Positions 7,089 through 15,334 of a stretch of 64,000 nucleotides of DNA are shown piece by piece. Source of the stretch: Streptomyces profundus. GTDB lineage: Bacteria; Actinomycetota; Actinomycetes; Streptomycetales; Streptomycetaceae. Numbering within the stretch: the stretch's first letter is position 1; each line of letters opens with the position of its first letter. Below the pieces are notes generated by a model that worked only from the letters and a program-made list of their open reading frames with translations, made no database searches and was not told the origin of the DNA. Both the position numbers and the translations under genes were made by a program. The DNA lies in the NCBI RefSeq assembly GCF_020740535.1, contig NZ_CP082362.1:7251501-7315500 (forward strand), given 5' to 3'.

Positions 7089-8270
7089 TCAGCCGCCGAC
7101 GGGCGAAGGGCCGATATAGCTGGCCGCGAAGTTCCGCGCGTAGGCGGGGGAGTTGGCCAACTGCCACAGCCGTGACTGCTGAAGCCGCTGCCGGAAGGCG
7201 GCGGACGGGGCCTCGTCCGGGTAGGTGTGCATCATGTGCAGCAGGGCGTGGCTGAACTCCTGCGCCTTCCAGACGTCGGGCACCCGGCGCGTGCTGTAGG
7301 CGCCCAGCGTGGCGGTGCCGGCGTCGTGTTCGGCCAGCACGCGGTCCAGCTCCACCGCGTCGGCCACGGCGAGGTTCAGGCCCTTGCCGCCGGACGGGCT
7401 GATGATGTGCGCGGCGTCGCCGAGCAGGAAGACCCGCCCGTACTGCATGGGTTCGGCCACCCGACTGCGCATGTCCAGCATGTTCTTGCTGGTGACAGGC
7501 CCCTCGTGGAGGGTCCAGCCCGGGTGGGCCAGCCGCGCCCGCAGCTCGTCCCAGATCCGCTCGTCCGGCCAGTCCTCCACCGTGTCCCCGACGGGGACCT
7601 GGAGATGGAAGCGGGTGAACGTGTCGCTGCGGAGCAGGTGGCCGGCGAAGCCCCGCTCGTGCTGGGCGTAGATGGTCCACTCGGCGGACGGCGCGGCGGC
7701 GGCGATCAGGGTCAGCCACTGGAACTCGTGGACCATCTCGTACTCGGTGGTGGCCCCCGGCGGGGTGCTCGCCCGGGCGACGCCGTGTTGGCCGTCGGCC
7801 CCGGCCGCGAACTCGGCGTGGACGACGGAGCCGTCGGCGAGGTGCACCGTCACCCCGTCGTCGGTCTGTTCCAGGCGCTCGGCCGCGACGCCGAGCCGCA
7901 CGTCGCCGCCGGCGGCGACGAGCCCGTCGAGCAGGTCGGCCACCACCTCCTGTTGCGGGTAGACGTGGTGGGAACGGCCGTCGTACAGCTCGGAGAAGTC
8001 GGTGTAGGAGCGCTGGCCGGTGAACCGGAACTCGCAGCCGGTGTGCCGGTGCCCCTCCTTCAGGAGGCGGTCGGCAAGACCCATCCGCCGCACCGTCTCC
8101 ACCGTCCGGTACTCCAGCAGACCCGCCCGGGTCCGGCTCACCAACTCCTCCCGCTCGAACTTGTCGACGACCACGCAGGGCACCTGGCGGGCGTGCAGCA
8201 GATTCCCGAGGGTCAGCCCCGCCGGTCCCGCGCCCAGGATCACGACGCGGGTGGTGATCTCGTACGGCAT
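7089..8270 (-). CDS. FAD-dependent aromatic monooxygenase, 4-hydroxybenzoate 3-monooxygenase (PobA) family
   Basis: 393 residues, matching the 394 of PobA. The start is ATG 8270 (GAGGAGCGAGAGA ahead); eleven extra upstream codons lack such a site. Motifs: GAGPAGLTLG (FAD Rossmann), the SRTRAGLLEYRTVE segment, AGADGQHGVAR (DG motif) and GRVFLLGDAAHIISPSGGKGLNLA. PobA uses NADPH and O2 to hydroxylate 4-hydroxybenzoate. As first gene of a NicX/NicE/NicF operon it more likely hydroxylates a pyridine to supply 2,5-dihydroxypyridine. 6-Hydroxynicotinate is a close shape analogue of 4-hydroxybenzoate, which makes that idea plausible. Known NicC enzymes are from a different flavoenzyme branch. Family sure, substrate unsure. 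Confidence 0.85.
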   Translation of the reverse strand: MPYEITTRVVILGAGPAGLTLGNLLHARQVPCVVVDKFEREELVSRTRAGLLEYRTVETVRRMGLADRLLKEGHRHTGCEFRFTGQRSYTDFSELYDGRSHHVYPQQEVVADLLDGLVAAGGDVRLGVAAERLEQTDDGVTVHLADGSVVHAEFAAGADGQHGVARASTPPGATTEYEMVHEFQWLTLIAAAAPSAEWTIYAQHERGFAGHLLRSDTFTRFHLQVPVGDTVEDWPDERIWDELRARLAHPGWTLHEGPVTSKNMLDMRSRVAEPMQYGRVFLLGDAAHIISPSGGKGLNLAVADAVELDRVLAEHDAGTATLGAYSTRRVPDVWKAQEFSHALLHMMHTYPDEAPSAAFRQRLQQSRLWQLANSPAYARNFAASYIGPSPVGG

Positions 8271-8322
8271 TCTCTCGCTCCTCGTAGCCGGCGAACCGCC
8301 CACCGGGAGTGGTTGGTTCAGT

Positions 8323-8331
8323 GGTACTACC
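8323..8331 (-). promoter_or_regulatory. Candidate GntR operator ahead of the monooxygenase operon
   Basis: GGTACTACC, flanked as TGGTACTACCT, matches the GGT-N3-ACC half-site pattern of FadR-type GntR operators. It lies about 55 bases upstream of the monooxygenase start and 43 bases after the GntR gene's stop. A similar dyad lies at 9233-9247 ahead of the GntR gene. Confidence 0.45.
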
Positions 8332-8373
8332 TATCGGGGTGCGGACGGGGCACCGCGATGGGTGCCGCGCCCC

Positions 8374-9123
8374 CTAGTCCGTCGTGACTTCTGGCTTGTC
8401 GGGGCCGCGCAGGTCGCCCGCCACGTCGACGAGGTGCTCCCGCATGACGCGTCCCGCCTCGTCCGGGTCGCGCGCGAGGACCGCGTCGAAGACGGCCCGA
8501 TGCCCGGCGACGGCCTTGTCGTGGGGGTGGTAGCTCGACCGGTCCAGCCTGCTGCGCATGTCCCGCAGCAGTTGGTAGACGGCGGTGTGCACGGCGAGCA
8601 CCGTCGTGTTGCCCGTCGCCCTGGCCACCGCCAGATGGAAGTCCGTGTCCACGGTCTCCACGGGCCCGCCCTCGCTGACGGCGCGTTCGAACGCCAGCAG
8701 GGCGGCGGTCAGATCGGCCTCCCGCTCGGGGGTGAAGTTGGCCGCCGCGAGGGCGGCTACGCCCGGCTCGAAGACCATGCGGAACTCCATCACCGAGTGC
8801 ACCGCTGGCGACGACAGCTCGATCACCGCCTGGAACGGCGCCATCAGCTGCGACGCGCTCGGCCGTCCGACGAACGTCCCCTCCCCGTGTCGGCTGACCA
8901 CCAGCCCCAGGAGGTCGAGCTGACGCAGCGCCTCACGCACCGAGTTCCGGCTGACCTGGAACTGCTCGGCGAGTTCGCGCTCCGCCGGCAGCTTGTCGCC
9001 GTACCGGAGTTGGCCCTCCCGCATCATCTGTTGGAACTGCTGGACGACGCGCTGTGAGACGCGTTCGGAACGCACCTGCCGGAAACCCTTCGCGGTCCTG
9101 GTGTGCTCATCATCCAACGTCAC
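8374..9123 (-). CDS. GntR/FadR-family regulator with FCD domain
   Basis: 249 residues. The winged helix is at about residues 15-85 (YGDKLPAERELAEQFQVSRNSVREALRQLDLLGLV), followed by an all-helical FCD ligand domain with the usual metal-binding set (DTDFHLAVARATGN, GHRAVFDAV, MREHL). Such regulators usually repress nearby catabolic genes and let go on binding a carboxylate. It faces the same way as the pyridine operon and is only 100 bases ahead of it, so it is the likely controller. Two GGT-N3-ACC dyads sit in the right places, one ahead of itself and one ahead of the operon. The effector is unknown. Confidence 0.88.
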   Translation of the reverse strand: MTLDDEHTRTAKGFRQVRSERVSQRVVQQFQQMMREGQLRYGDKLPAERELAEQFQVSRNSVREALRQLDLLGLVVSRHGEGTFVGRPSASQLMAPFQAVIELSSPAVHSVMEFRMVFEPGVAALAAANFTPEREADLTAALLAFERAVSEGGPVETVDTDFHLAVARATGNTTVLAVHTAVYQLLRDMRSRLDRSSYHPHDKAVAGHRAVFDAVLARDPDEAGRVMREHLVDVAGDLRGPDKPEVTTD

Positions 9124-9232
9124 GTCTCACTGCTTCCTGGACAAGGACCTCTTCGGCCGGTCGACCGTCGAACGCGACACAGCACACAGGAGCCGCGTTT
9201 CCGTGGCGGGTCTGGAGGTTGCCACGTGGTTA

Positions 9233-9247
9233 AAAGGTTCTACCTTT
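9233..9247 (-). promoter_or_regulatory. Candidate GntR operator ahead of the regulator gene
   Basis: AAAGGTTCTACCTTT is a perfect 6-3-6 inverted repeat about 110 bases upstream of the GntR start. Its core GGT-N3-ACC is shared with the site ahead of the monooxygenase, suggesting autoregulation. Confidence 0.5.
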
Positions 9248-9394
9248 ACGGGGTGGCGTCAAGGGTCGTGCAGACGCCGGATGAACCGCGGCGGTCGGCG
9301 CGGTGCCTCGCGGGGGGCGCCTCCGTCGGCAACTGTCGCCCGTGCGCGCCGTGTTGGTGGGTTCGTGGGGTGGTTTTACTAGGACGTCCAACTA

Positions 9395-9563
9395 TATAGT
9401 CGGGGCAGAGGCCCGCGGTGCAGGGAAGCCGGTGTGATTCCGGCACGGTCCCGCCACTGTGACCGGGGCGCATGTCGTCGAGCAGGACGCCACCGACGAG
9501 CCAGCTGTCGGGAGGGCGGACGGCGCGCGCTGATCCGGGAGTCAGATACCGGCCGCGGGATCT
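9395..9563 (+). ncRNA. Cobalamin (AdoCbl) riboswitch
   Basis: The conserved core is easy to read: GCAGGGAAGCCGGTGTGATT from 9419, then CCCGCCACTGTGACCGG at about 9450-9466 containing the B12 box GCCACTG, and downstream GGGAGTCAGATACCGGC at about 9537-9553. These appear in the order and spacing of the cobalamin riboswitch family. Outer limits are approximate. It points plus-ward at the mmsA operon, with a leader of about 240 bases between. Riboswitches of this class normally shut off B12 synthesis or transport genes, or genes for B12-independent enzymes, when cobalamin is plentiful. Confidence 0.88.
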
Positions 9564-9801
9564 TCCGTGTTGTCCACGAGGATGGAGCTGACACGCATGG
9601 CACCGGTGCGCACGTACGATCCCGGCCCGCCCACGCGAACGGCCGCGCGTCATCGAGGAGTTCACCCGCGCCGAACCGGCGCGGTCTGAGGGCTCCTCCG
9701 CCATCAGCGATCTCGCGCCGCCCCCGTCCGCGTACGCCACCGCGTCACGCGCCGGCGGGCCGACGCGCCATCCCCGGATCACCTGACGAGAGCAGGCACC
9801 C
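9564..9801 (+). other. Leader between riboswitch and mmsA, with possible 30-codon ORF
   Basis: About 240 bases with no recognised gene. A short frame, 9597-9689, starts at ATG with GAGGATGGAG nine bases upstream and would encode a 30-residue Arg/Pro-rich peptide. I do not recognise it. It may be a leader peptide, or the stub of a B12-regulated gene whose remainder was deleted. Confidence 0.35.
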
Positions 9802-11325
9802 ATGGTCCGTGTCACCGACCGCGCAACCGTGCGCGAGTTGACCCACTTCGTCGCCGGCGAACACACCCCGGGAACCTCGGGGTCCTACGGCGACGTGTAC
9901 GACCCCAACACCGGCGAGGTCCAGGCCCGCGTGCCCCTCGCGAGCCGCACCGAGACCGAGGCGGCCATCGCCGACGCCGAGCGGGCACAACGCGCGTGGG
10001 GCGACTGGAACCCCCAGCGTCGCGCCCGAGTCCTGCTCCGCTTCCTGCACCTGGTCGAGCGGGAGAAGGACACCCTGGCGCGGCTGCTGTCCGCCGAACA
10101 CGGCAAGACGGTCCCCGACGCGCTGGGCGACATCCAACGCGGCCTGGACGTCGTGGAGTTCGCCGCCGGCATCCCCCATCTGCTCAAGGGCGAGTTCACC
10201 GACAACGCCGGTGGCGGCATCGATGTGCACTCGCTGCGCGCGCCCGTCGGGGTGGTAGCCGGCATCACCCCGTTCAACTTCCCCGCGATGATTCCGCTCT
10301 GGAAGGCGGCCCCCGCCCTGGCCTGCGGCAACGCCTTCCTCCTCAAGCCGTCGGAGCGCGCGCCCTCCGTTCCGCTGCGGCTGGCCGAACTGTTCCTGGA
10401 GGCGGGCCTGCCGCCCGGCGTCCTCAATGTCGTCAACGGCGACCGGGAAGCGGTGGACACCCTGCTGGCCGACCCCCGCGTCGCCGCCCTCGGCTTCGTC
10501 GGCTCCACGCCCGTCGCCGCCAGCGTCTACGCCACCGCCGCCGCCCACGGAAAGCGCGCCCAGTGCTTCGGCGGCGCCAAGAACCACCTGATCGTGATGC
10601 CGGACGCCGACCTCGACCAGGCCGTGGACGCCCTGATCGGAGCCGGTTACGGCTCGGCGGGCGAGCGCTGCATGGCGATCTCCGTCGCCGTCCCGGTGGG
10701 GGAGGAGACCGCCGACGCCCTGGTGGCCAGGCTCAAGGAGCGCGTCGGCCGGCTGCGCATCGGCCGCAGCGACGATCCCGGCGCCGACTTCGGGCCGCTG
10801 GTCGGCCCGGACGCCGTCGACCGGGTCCGCTCCTATGTCGACCTCGGGGTCGAGGAGGGCGCCGAACTGGTCGTCGACGGCAGGGAGTTCGTCCTGCCGG
10901 GCCACGAGAACGGCTTCTTCGCCGGAGCCTCGCTCTTCGACCGCGTCACCCCCGCGATGCGGGTGTACCAGGAGGAGATCTTCGGCCCGGTCCTCTCCGT
11001 GGTCCGCGCCGGGGACTACGAGGAGGCGCTGCGGCTGCCCAGCGAACACCGCTACGGCAACGGCGTCGCCATCTTCACCCGCGACGGCGACACCGCGCGG
11101 GACTTCACCCGGCGGGTCGACACCGGCATGGTCGGGGTGAACGTGCCGATCCCGGTGCCGGTCGCCTATCACACCTTCGGCGGCTGGAAGCAGTCCGGAT
11201 TCGGCGATCTCAACCAGCACGGCCCGGACGCCGTCCGCTTCTACACCCGCACGAAGACGGTGACCTCGCGCTGGCCGGCCGGTCTCCGTGCGGGCGCCGA
11301 CTTCACCATCCCCACGACGGGTTGA
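9802..11325 (+). CDS. mmsA: Methylmalonate-semialdehyde dehydrogenase (CoA-acylating)
   Basis: 507 residues of the aldehyde dehydrogenase superfamily. The catalytic Cys290 lies in AGERCMA and the oxyanion Asn159 in ITPFNF. The usual catalytic Glu motif is replaced by FGGAKNHL, a signature of the CoA-dependent MMSDH branch. It converts methylmalonate semialdehyde (from valine) to propionyl-CoA, or malonate semialdehyde to acetyl-CoA, with NAD and CoA. It is the first gene of a five-gene valine operon and the first full gene after a cobalamin riboswitch. Six bases separate it from the acyl-CoA dehydrogenase gene. Confidence 0.93.
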   Translation: MVRVTDRATVRELTHFVAGEHTPGTSGSYGDVYDPNTGEVQARVPLASRTETEAAIADAERAQRAWGDWNPQRRARVLLRFLHLVEREKDTLARLLSAEHGKTVPDALGDIQRGLDVVEFAAGIPHLLKGEFTDNAGGGIDVHSLRAPVGVVAGITPFNFPAMIPLWKAAPALACGNAFLLKPSERAPSVPLRLAELFLEAGLPPGVLNVVNGDREAVDTLLADPRVAALGFVGSTPVAASVYATAAAHGKRAQCFGGAKNHLIVMPDADLDQAVDALIGAGYGSAGERCMAISVAVPVGEETADALVARLKERVGRLRIGRSDDPGADFGPLVGPDAVDRVRSYVDLGVEEGAELVVDGREFVLPGHENGFFAGASLFDRVTPAMRVYQEEIFGPVLSVVRAGDYEEALRLPSEHRYGNGVAIFTRDGDTARDFTRRVDTGMVGVNVPIPVPVAYHTFGGWKQSGFGDLNQHGPDAVRFYTRTKTVTSRWPAGLRAGADFTIPTTG

Positions 11326-11331
11326 GCCGCG

Positions 11332-12480
11332 ATGACCCACACCCACCTCACGGAGGACCAGCAGGCCCTCGTCGAGACGACCCTCGACTTCGCCCAGGAC
11401 CACCTCGCGCCGCACGCCCTCGACTGGGACCGCGACAGGCACTTCCCCGTCGACGTGCTGCGCGAGGCCGCCGCGCTGGGGCTCGGCGGCGTCTATGTCA
11501 GCGAGGAGTCCGGCGGCTCGGGCCTCACCCGCGCCGACGGGGTCCTCGTCTTCGAGACCCTCGCCTCCGGCTGCCCCTCCATCGCCGGCTACCTGTCCAT
11601 TCACAACATGGTCGCCTGGATGATCGACCACCACGGCGACGCCGCACAGCGCGGGCGCTGGCTCCCCGCCCTCTGCGCCATGGACGATCTGGCCAGCTAC
11701 TGCCTGACGGAGCCCGGCGCCGGCTCCGACGCCGCCGCCCTCACCAGCCGGGCCGTCCGCGACGGGGACGACTGGCTGCTCACCGGCGTCAAGCAGTTCA
11801 TCTCAGGCGCGGGCGCCGCCCGGGTGTACGTGGTGATGGCCCGCACCGGTGGCGCGGGCGCCGACGGCGTCTCCGCGTTCGTGGTCGAGCGGGACGACCC
11901 CGGCGTCTCCTTCGGCCCCGACGAGCGGAAGATGGGCTGGAACGCCCAGCCGACCCGCCAGGTGATCCTGGACGCCGTCCGGCTGCCGGCCGACCGGCTC
12001 CTGGGGCGCGAGGGCCAGGGCTTCCGCATCGCCATGAGCGGTCTGAACGGCGGTCGCCTGGGCATCGCCGCCTGCTCCCTCGGCGGCGCCCGCAGCGCCC
12101 TCAACCGGAGCCTCAGGCACCTCGCCGACCGGGAGGCGTTCGGCCAACGGCTGCTCGACGCCCAGGCGTTGCGCTTCCGCCTCGCCGACATGGCGACCGA
12201 GCTCGCCGCCGCCCGCGCGCTGCTCGGGCAGGCGGCCGGGGCCCTCGACCGGGGGGACCCCGAAGCCCCCTACCTGTGCGCGATGGCGAAGCGGTTCGCC
12301 ACCGACACCGGCTACGCGGTGGCCGACCGGGCGCTCCAACTGCACGGCGGCTACGGCTACCTCAGCGAGTACGGCATCGAGAAGATCGTCCGCGACCTGC
12401 GGGTCCATCAGATCCTGGAAGGAACCAACGAGATCATGCGTGTCATCGTGGCCCGCGGCCTGACGGAGGCGTTCCGATGA
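11332..12480 (+). CDS. Acyl-CoA dehydrogenase (probable isobutyryl-CoA dehydrogenase)
   Basis: 382 residues with the three acyl-CoA dehydrogenase domains: helical N-terminus, beta middle domain (CLTEPGAGSDAAAL, WLLTGVKQFIS), and C-terminal helical domain ending LHGGYGYLSEYGIEKIVRDLRVHQILEGTNEI. Glu363 in ILEGTNE is at the catalytic-base position. Between mmsA and the 3-hydroxyisobutyryl-CoA hydrolase gene, the natural role is oxidation of isobutyryl-CoA to methacrylyl-CoA in valine breakdown, passing electrons to ETF. Its TGA overlaps the next ATG (ATGA at 12477-12480). Confidence 0.9.
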   Translation: MTHTHLTEDQQALVETTLDFAQDHLAPHALDWDRDRHFPVDVLREAAALGLGGVYVSEESGGSGLTRADGVLVFETLASGCPSIAGYLSIHNMVAWMIDHHGDAAQRGRWLPALCAMDDLASYCLTEPGAGSDAAALTSRAVRDGDDWLLTGVKQFISGAGAARVYVVMARTGGAGADGVSAFVVERDDPGVSFGPDERKMGWNAQPTRQVILDAVRLPADRLLGREGQGFRIAMSGLNGGRLGIAACSLGGARSALNRSLRHLADREAFGQRLLDAQALRFRLADMATELAAARALLGQAAGALDRGDPEAPYLCAMAKRFATDTGYAVADRALQLHGGYGYLSEYGIEKIVRDLRVHQILEGTNEIMRVIVARGLTEAFR

Positions 12481-13553
12481 CCGGCGACGAGGACGCCGTC
12501 CTGCTGCGCACCACCGGACGGGCCGCCCGTATCACCCTCAACCGTCCCCACGTGCTCAACGCCCTCAACCACGCCATGGTGCGGCGGATCGCCGAGGCGC
12601 TCACCGCCTGGGAGCACGAGCCCGGCGTCGAGACCGTGGTCATCACGGGCGCCGGCGAGCGCGGGCTGTGCGCGGGCGGCGACATCCGCGCCATCCACGA
12701 CGACGCCAGGGAGGGCGACGGCACCGTCGCCGCCGCGTTCTGGCGCGACGAGTACCGCCTCAACGCGCGCGTCGCCCGCTACCCCAAGCCCTATGTCGCC
12801 GTCATGGACGGCATCGTGATGGGCGGCGGCGTCGGGATCTCGGCGCACGGCGGCGTCCGTCTCGTCACGGAACGCTCCACCCTCGCGATGCCGGAGACCG
12901 GCATCGGCTTCGTCCCCGACGTCGGCGGCACCCATCTGCTCGCCCACGCCCCGGGCGAGCTGGGCACCCATCTGGGCCTGACGGGCGCGCGGATCGGCGC
13001 CGGGGACGCCCTGCTGTGCGGGCTCGCCGACCACTACCTCCCGTCCGCCTCGATCGGGGCCCTCGTCGAGGAGTTGACGACCCGCCCGGTGTCGGACGCC
13101 ATCGCCCGGCATGTGCGGGCCGCACCGGTCGGGGAGTTGGCCGCCAGGCGGGAGTGGATCGACGCCTGCTACGCCGCCGACACCGTCGAGGAGATCGTGT
13201 CGCGGCTGCGCGCCCACGGGGACCCGCACGCGAAGGAGGCCGCCGAGACCCTGCTCACCAAGTCGCCCACGGCGCTGAAGGTCACGCTGGCATCGCTGCG
13301 CCGGGCCCGTCGGCTCGGCTCGCTGGAGCGGGTCCTCGACCAGGAGTACCGGGTCTCCCTCGCGGCCCTGGCCACGCCCGATCTGGTGGAGGGCATCCGC
13401 GCCCAGGTCATCGACAAGGACCGCGGGCCGCGCTGGTCGCCGGCCCGCCTCGGCGAGGTCACCGAGGCCGAGGTCGCCCGCTTCTTCGCCCCCGTCGGCG
13501 CGCACGAACTCGGGCTCGCCGGAACCGACACCGCCGTGGAGGTGGCCGGATGA
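12477..13553 (+). CDS. 3-hydroxyisobutyryl-CoA hydrolase
   Basis: 358 residues from the ATG at 12477, which overlaps the previous stop. A much longer open frame upstream is a shadow of the two preceding genes. It has the crotonase fold plus the C-terminal extension typical of HIBCH (about 350 residues against about 260 for enoyl-CoA hydratases). Features: [13 protein letters not shown] oxyanion loop, [21 protein letters not shown], and the [13 protein letters not shown] loop carrying Glu140 and Asp148, the HIBCH catalytic pair. It releases 3-hydroxyisobutyrate, the substrate of the next gene product. The stop overlaps the mmsB start. Confidence 0.9.
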   Translation: MTGDEDAVLLRTTGRAARITLNRPHVLNALNHAMVRRIAEALTAWEHEPGVETVVITGAGERGLCAGGDIRAIHDDAREGDGTVAAAFWRDEYRLNARVARYPKPYVAVMDGIVMGGGVGISAHGGVRLVTERSTLAMPETGIGFVPDVGGTHLLAHAPGELGTHLGLTGARIGAGDALLCGLADHYLPSASIGALVEELTTRPVSDAIARHVRAAPVGELAARREWIDACYAADTVEEIVSRLRAHGDPHAKEAAETLLTKSPTALKVTLASLRRARRLGSLERVLDQEYRVSLAALATPDLVEGIRAQVIDKDRGPRWSPARLGEVTEAEVARFFAPVGAHELGLAGTDTAVEVAG

Positions 13554-14446
13554 GCCGGACCGTCGCATTCATCGGACTCGGGCACATGGGCGGCCCGATG
13601 GCCGCCAACCTGGTGGCGTCGGGCTTCCGGGTGCGCGGCCACGACCTGGTCACCGCCGCCCTGGACGCCGCCGCGGGCGCGGGCGTGGTGCCCGTGGGGA
13701 CGGCGGCCGAGGCCGTCGCCGACGCGGACGTCGTCGTCACCATGCTGCCCGCCGGGCGCCATGTCCTGGATCTCTACGGGGACATCCTCGCCGCCGCCCG
13801 TCCCGGCTCCCTGTTCGTCGACTGCTCGACCATCGATGTCGCCGACGCCCGCCAGGCGCACCGACTGGCCGGGGACGCCGGCATGCGCGCCCTGGACGCC
13901 CCCGTCTCCGGTGGGGTGGTCGGGGCCGAGGCCGGCACGCTGACCTTCATGGTCGGCGGCGGGGAGGGGGAGTTCGACGAGGCGCGCCCCCTGCTGGAGG
14001 CCATGGGCCGACGGGCCGTCCACTGCGGCGAGGCGGGCGCCGGGCAGGCCGCGAAGATCTGCAACAACATGATCCTCGGCGTCTCGATGATCGCCGTCAG
14101 CGAGGCGTTCGTCCTCGGCGAGAGCCTCGGCCTCTCCCATCAGGCGCTCTACGACGTGGCCTCCACGGCGTCCGGGCAGTGCTGGGCGCTGAGCGTCAAC
14201 TGCCCGGTGCCCGGGCCCGTGCCGACGAGCCCCGCCAACCGGGACTACCGCGCCGGCTTCGCCGCCGCCCTGATGGCCAAGGACCTCGGCCTGGCCGCCA
14301 ACGCCGCCAACGCCGGCGGTGTGCGGGCGGAACTCGGCCTGCGGGCCGCCGAGTTGTACGCGGCCTATGCCGAGAGCGCCGGTGCCGCCGAGGACTTCTC
14401 GGGCATCGTCCGGACGATCAGGGGCCAGGAAGGGGAACAGCCGTGA
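13550..14446 (+). CDS. mmsB: 3-hydroxyisobutyrate dehydrogenase
   Basis: 298 residues, the standard size. N-terminal NAD site [15 protein letters not shown], substrate motif [16 protein letters not shown], and the catalytic Lys169 in GQAAKICNN. It oxidises 3-hydroxyisobutyrate to methylmalonate semialdehyde, feeding MmsA, so the operon encodes consecutive steps from isobutyryl-CoA to propionyl-CoA. ATG 13550 overlaps the preceding TGA, and its own TGA overlaps the next GTG. Confidence 0.93.
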   Translation: MSRTVAFIGLGHMGGPMAANLVASGFRVRGHDLVTAALDAAAGAGVVPVGTAAEAVADADVVVTMLPAGRHVLDLYGDILAAARPGSLFVDCSTIDVADARQAHRLAGDAGMRALDAPVSGGVVGAEAGTLTFMVGGGEGEFDEARPLLEAMGRRAVHCGEAGAGQAAKICNNMILGVSMIAVSEAFVLGESLGLSHQALYDVASTASGQCWALSVNCPVPGPVPTSPANRDYRAGFAAALMAKDLGLAANAANAGGVRAELGLRAAELYAAYAESAGAAEDFSGIVRTIRGQEGEQP

Positions 14447-15234
14447 CCACACATCCGGCGGCGGAGTACGAGACGATCCGGGTCGAACGCCAGGGCCGCA
14501 CCGCCCTGCTCACCCTCGACCGCCCCCAGGCGCTCAACGCGCTGAACCTGCGGGTCATGAACGAGGTGGTGGCCGCGGTGGAGGCCCTGGACCGCGACCA
14601 GGACTGCGGCTGCGTGGTGATCACCGGCTCGGCGAAGGCGTTCGCCGCCGGCGCCGACATCAAGGAGATGCGGCCCCACGACTACCCGGACATGTACCTC
14701 GCCGACTGGTTCACGGCCTGGGACCGGCTCGGGGCGCTGCGCACCCCGACCGTCGCCGCCGTCGCCGGGTACGCGCTCGGCGGCGGCTGTGAACTCGCCA
14801 TGCTCTGCGACATCCTGCTCGCCGCCGACACGGCCGTCTTCGGCCAGCCGGAGATCAAGCTCGGGGTGATCCCCGGCATCGGCGGCTCCCAGCGCCTCAC
14901 CAGAGCGGTCGGCAAGGCCAAGGCCATGGAGCTGTGCCTGACCGGGCGCACCATGGACGCCGCCGAGGCCGAGCGCGCCGGCCTGGTCTCCCGCGTCGTG
15001 CCCGCCGACGAACTGCTCGACGAGGCCCTCGCCGTCGCCGAAACCGTCGCCGGCATGTCGCTGCCCGTGGCCATGATGGCCAAGGAGGCCGTCGGCCGGG
15101 CCTTCGAGACCACCCTCGCCGAGGGGGTCCGCTTCGAACGCCGGCTCTTCCACGCGGTGTTCGCCACCGCCGACCAGAAGGAGGGCATGGCGGCCTTCGT
15201 CGACAAGCGGCCACCCGAGTTCCGGCACCGCTGA
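14443..15234 (+). CDS. Enoyl-CoA hydratase (crotonase family)
   Basis: 263 residues from GTG 14443 (GTGA overlap with the mmsB stop). Typical EchA-type motifs: [10 protein letters not shown] oxyanion hole, [21 protein letters not shown] with Glu117, and [20 protein letters not shown] with Glu137. It would hydrate methacrylyl-CoA to 3-hydroxyisobutyryl-CoA, the one valine step not covered by the other four genes, so it completes the set. A broader short-chain enoyl-CoA hydratase role is also possible. Confidence 0.9.
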   Translation: MTTHPAAEYETIRVERQGRTALLTLDRPQALNALNLRVMNEVVAAVEALDRDQDCGCVVITGSAKAFAAGADIKEMRPHDYPDMYLADWFTAWDRLGALRTPTVAAVAGYALGGGCELAMLCDILLAADTAVFGQPEIKLGVIPGIGGSQRLTRAVGKAKAMELCLTGRTMDAAEAERAGLVSRVVPADELLDEALAVAETVAGMSLPVAMMAKEAVGRAFETTLAEGVRFERRLFHAVFATADQKEGMAAFVDKRPPEFRHR

Positions 15235-15247
15235 CCCGGGGAGGCGG

Positions 15248-15284
15248 GGGAGGGCCCACGGCGGTTGTCCGGTGGCCCTCTCCC
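15248..15284. terminator. Bidirectional terminator between the valine operon and the aldolase gene
   Basis: GGGAGGGCCCACGG pairs with CCGGTGGCCCTCTCCC across a short loop, with small bulges. It sits in the 100-base gap between two converging genes. No T-run follows, which is common in GC-rich actinomycetes. Confidence 0.55.
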
Positions 15285-15334
15285 GTTCCCCGCGGGGCCC
15301 GACGGCGCGCCGGCCGCACCCCGCAGGACGGCGG

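Noticed and set aside
9996..13553. A 1185-codon open frame across mmsA and the acyl-CoA dehydrogenase gene
   Set aside because: Its first 830 codons are an Arg/Pro/Gly-rich shadow of two well-supported genes; only the part from 12477 matches a protein family (HIBCH).
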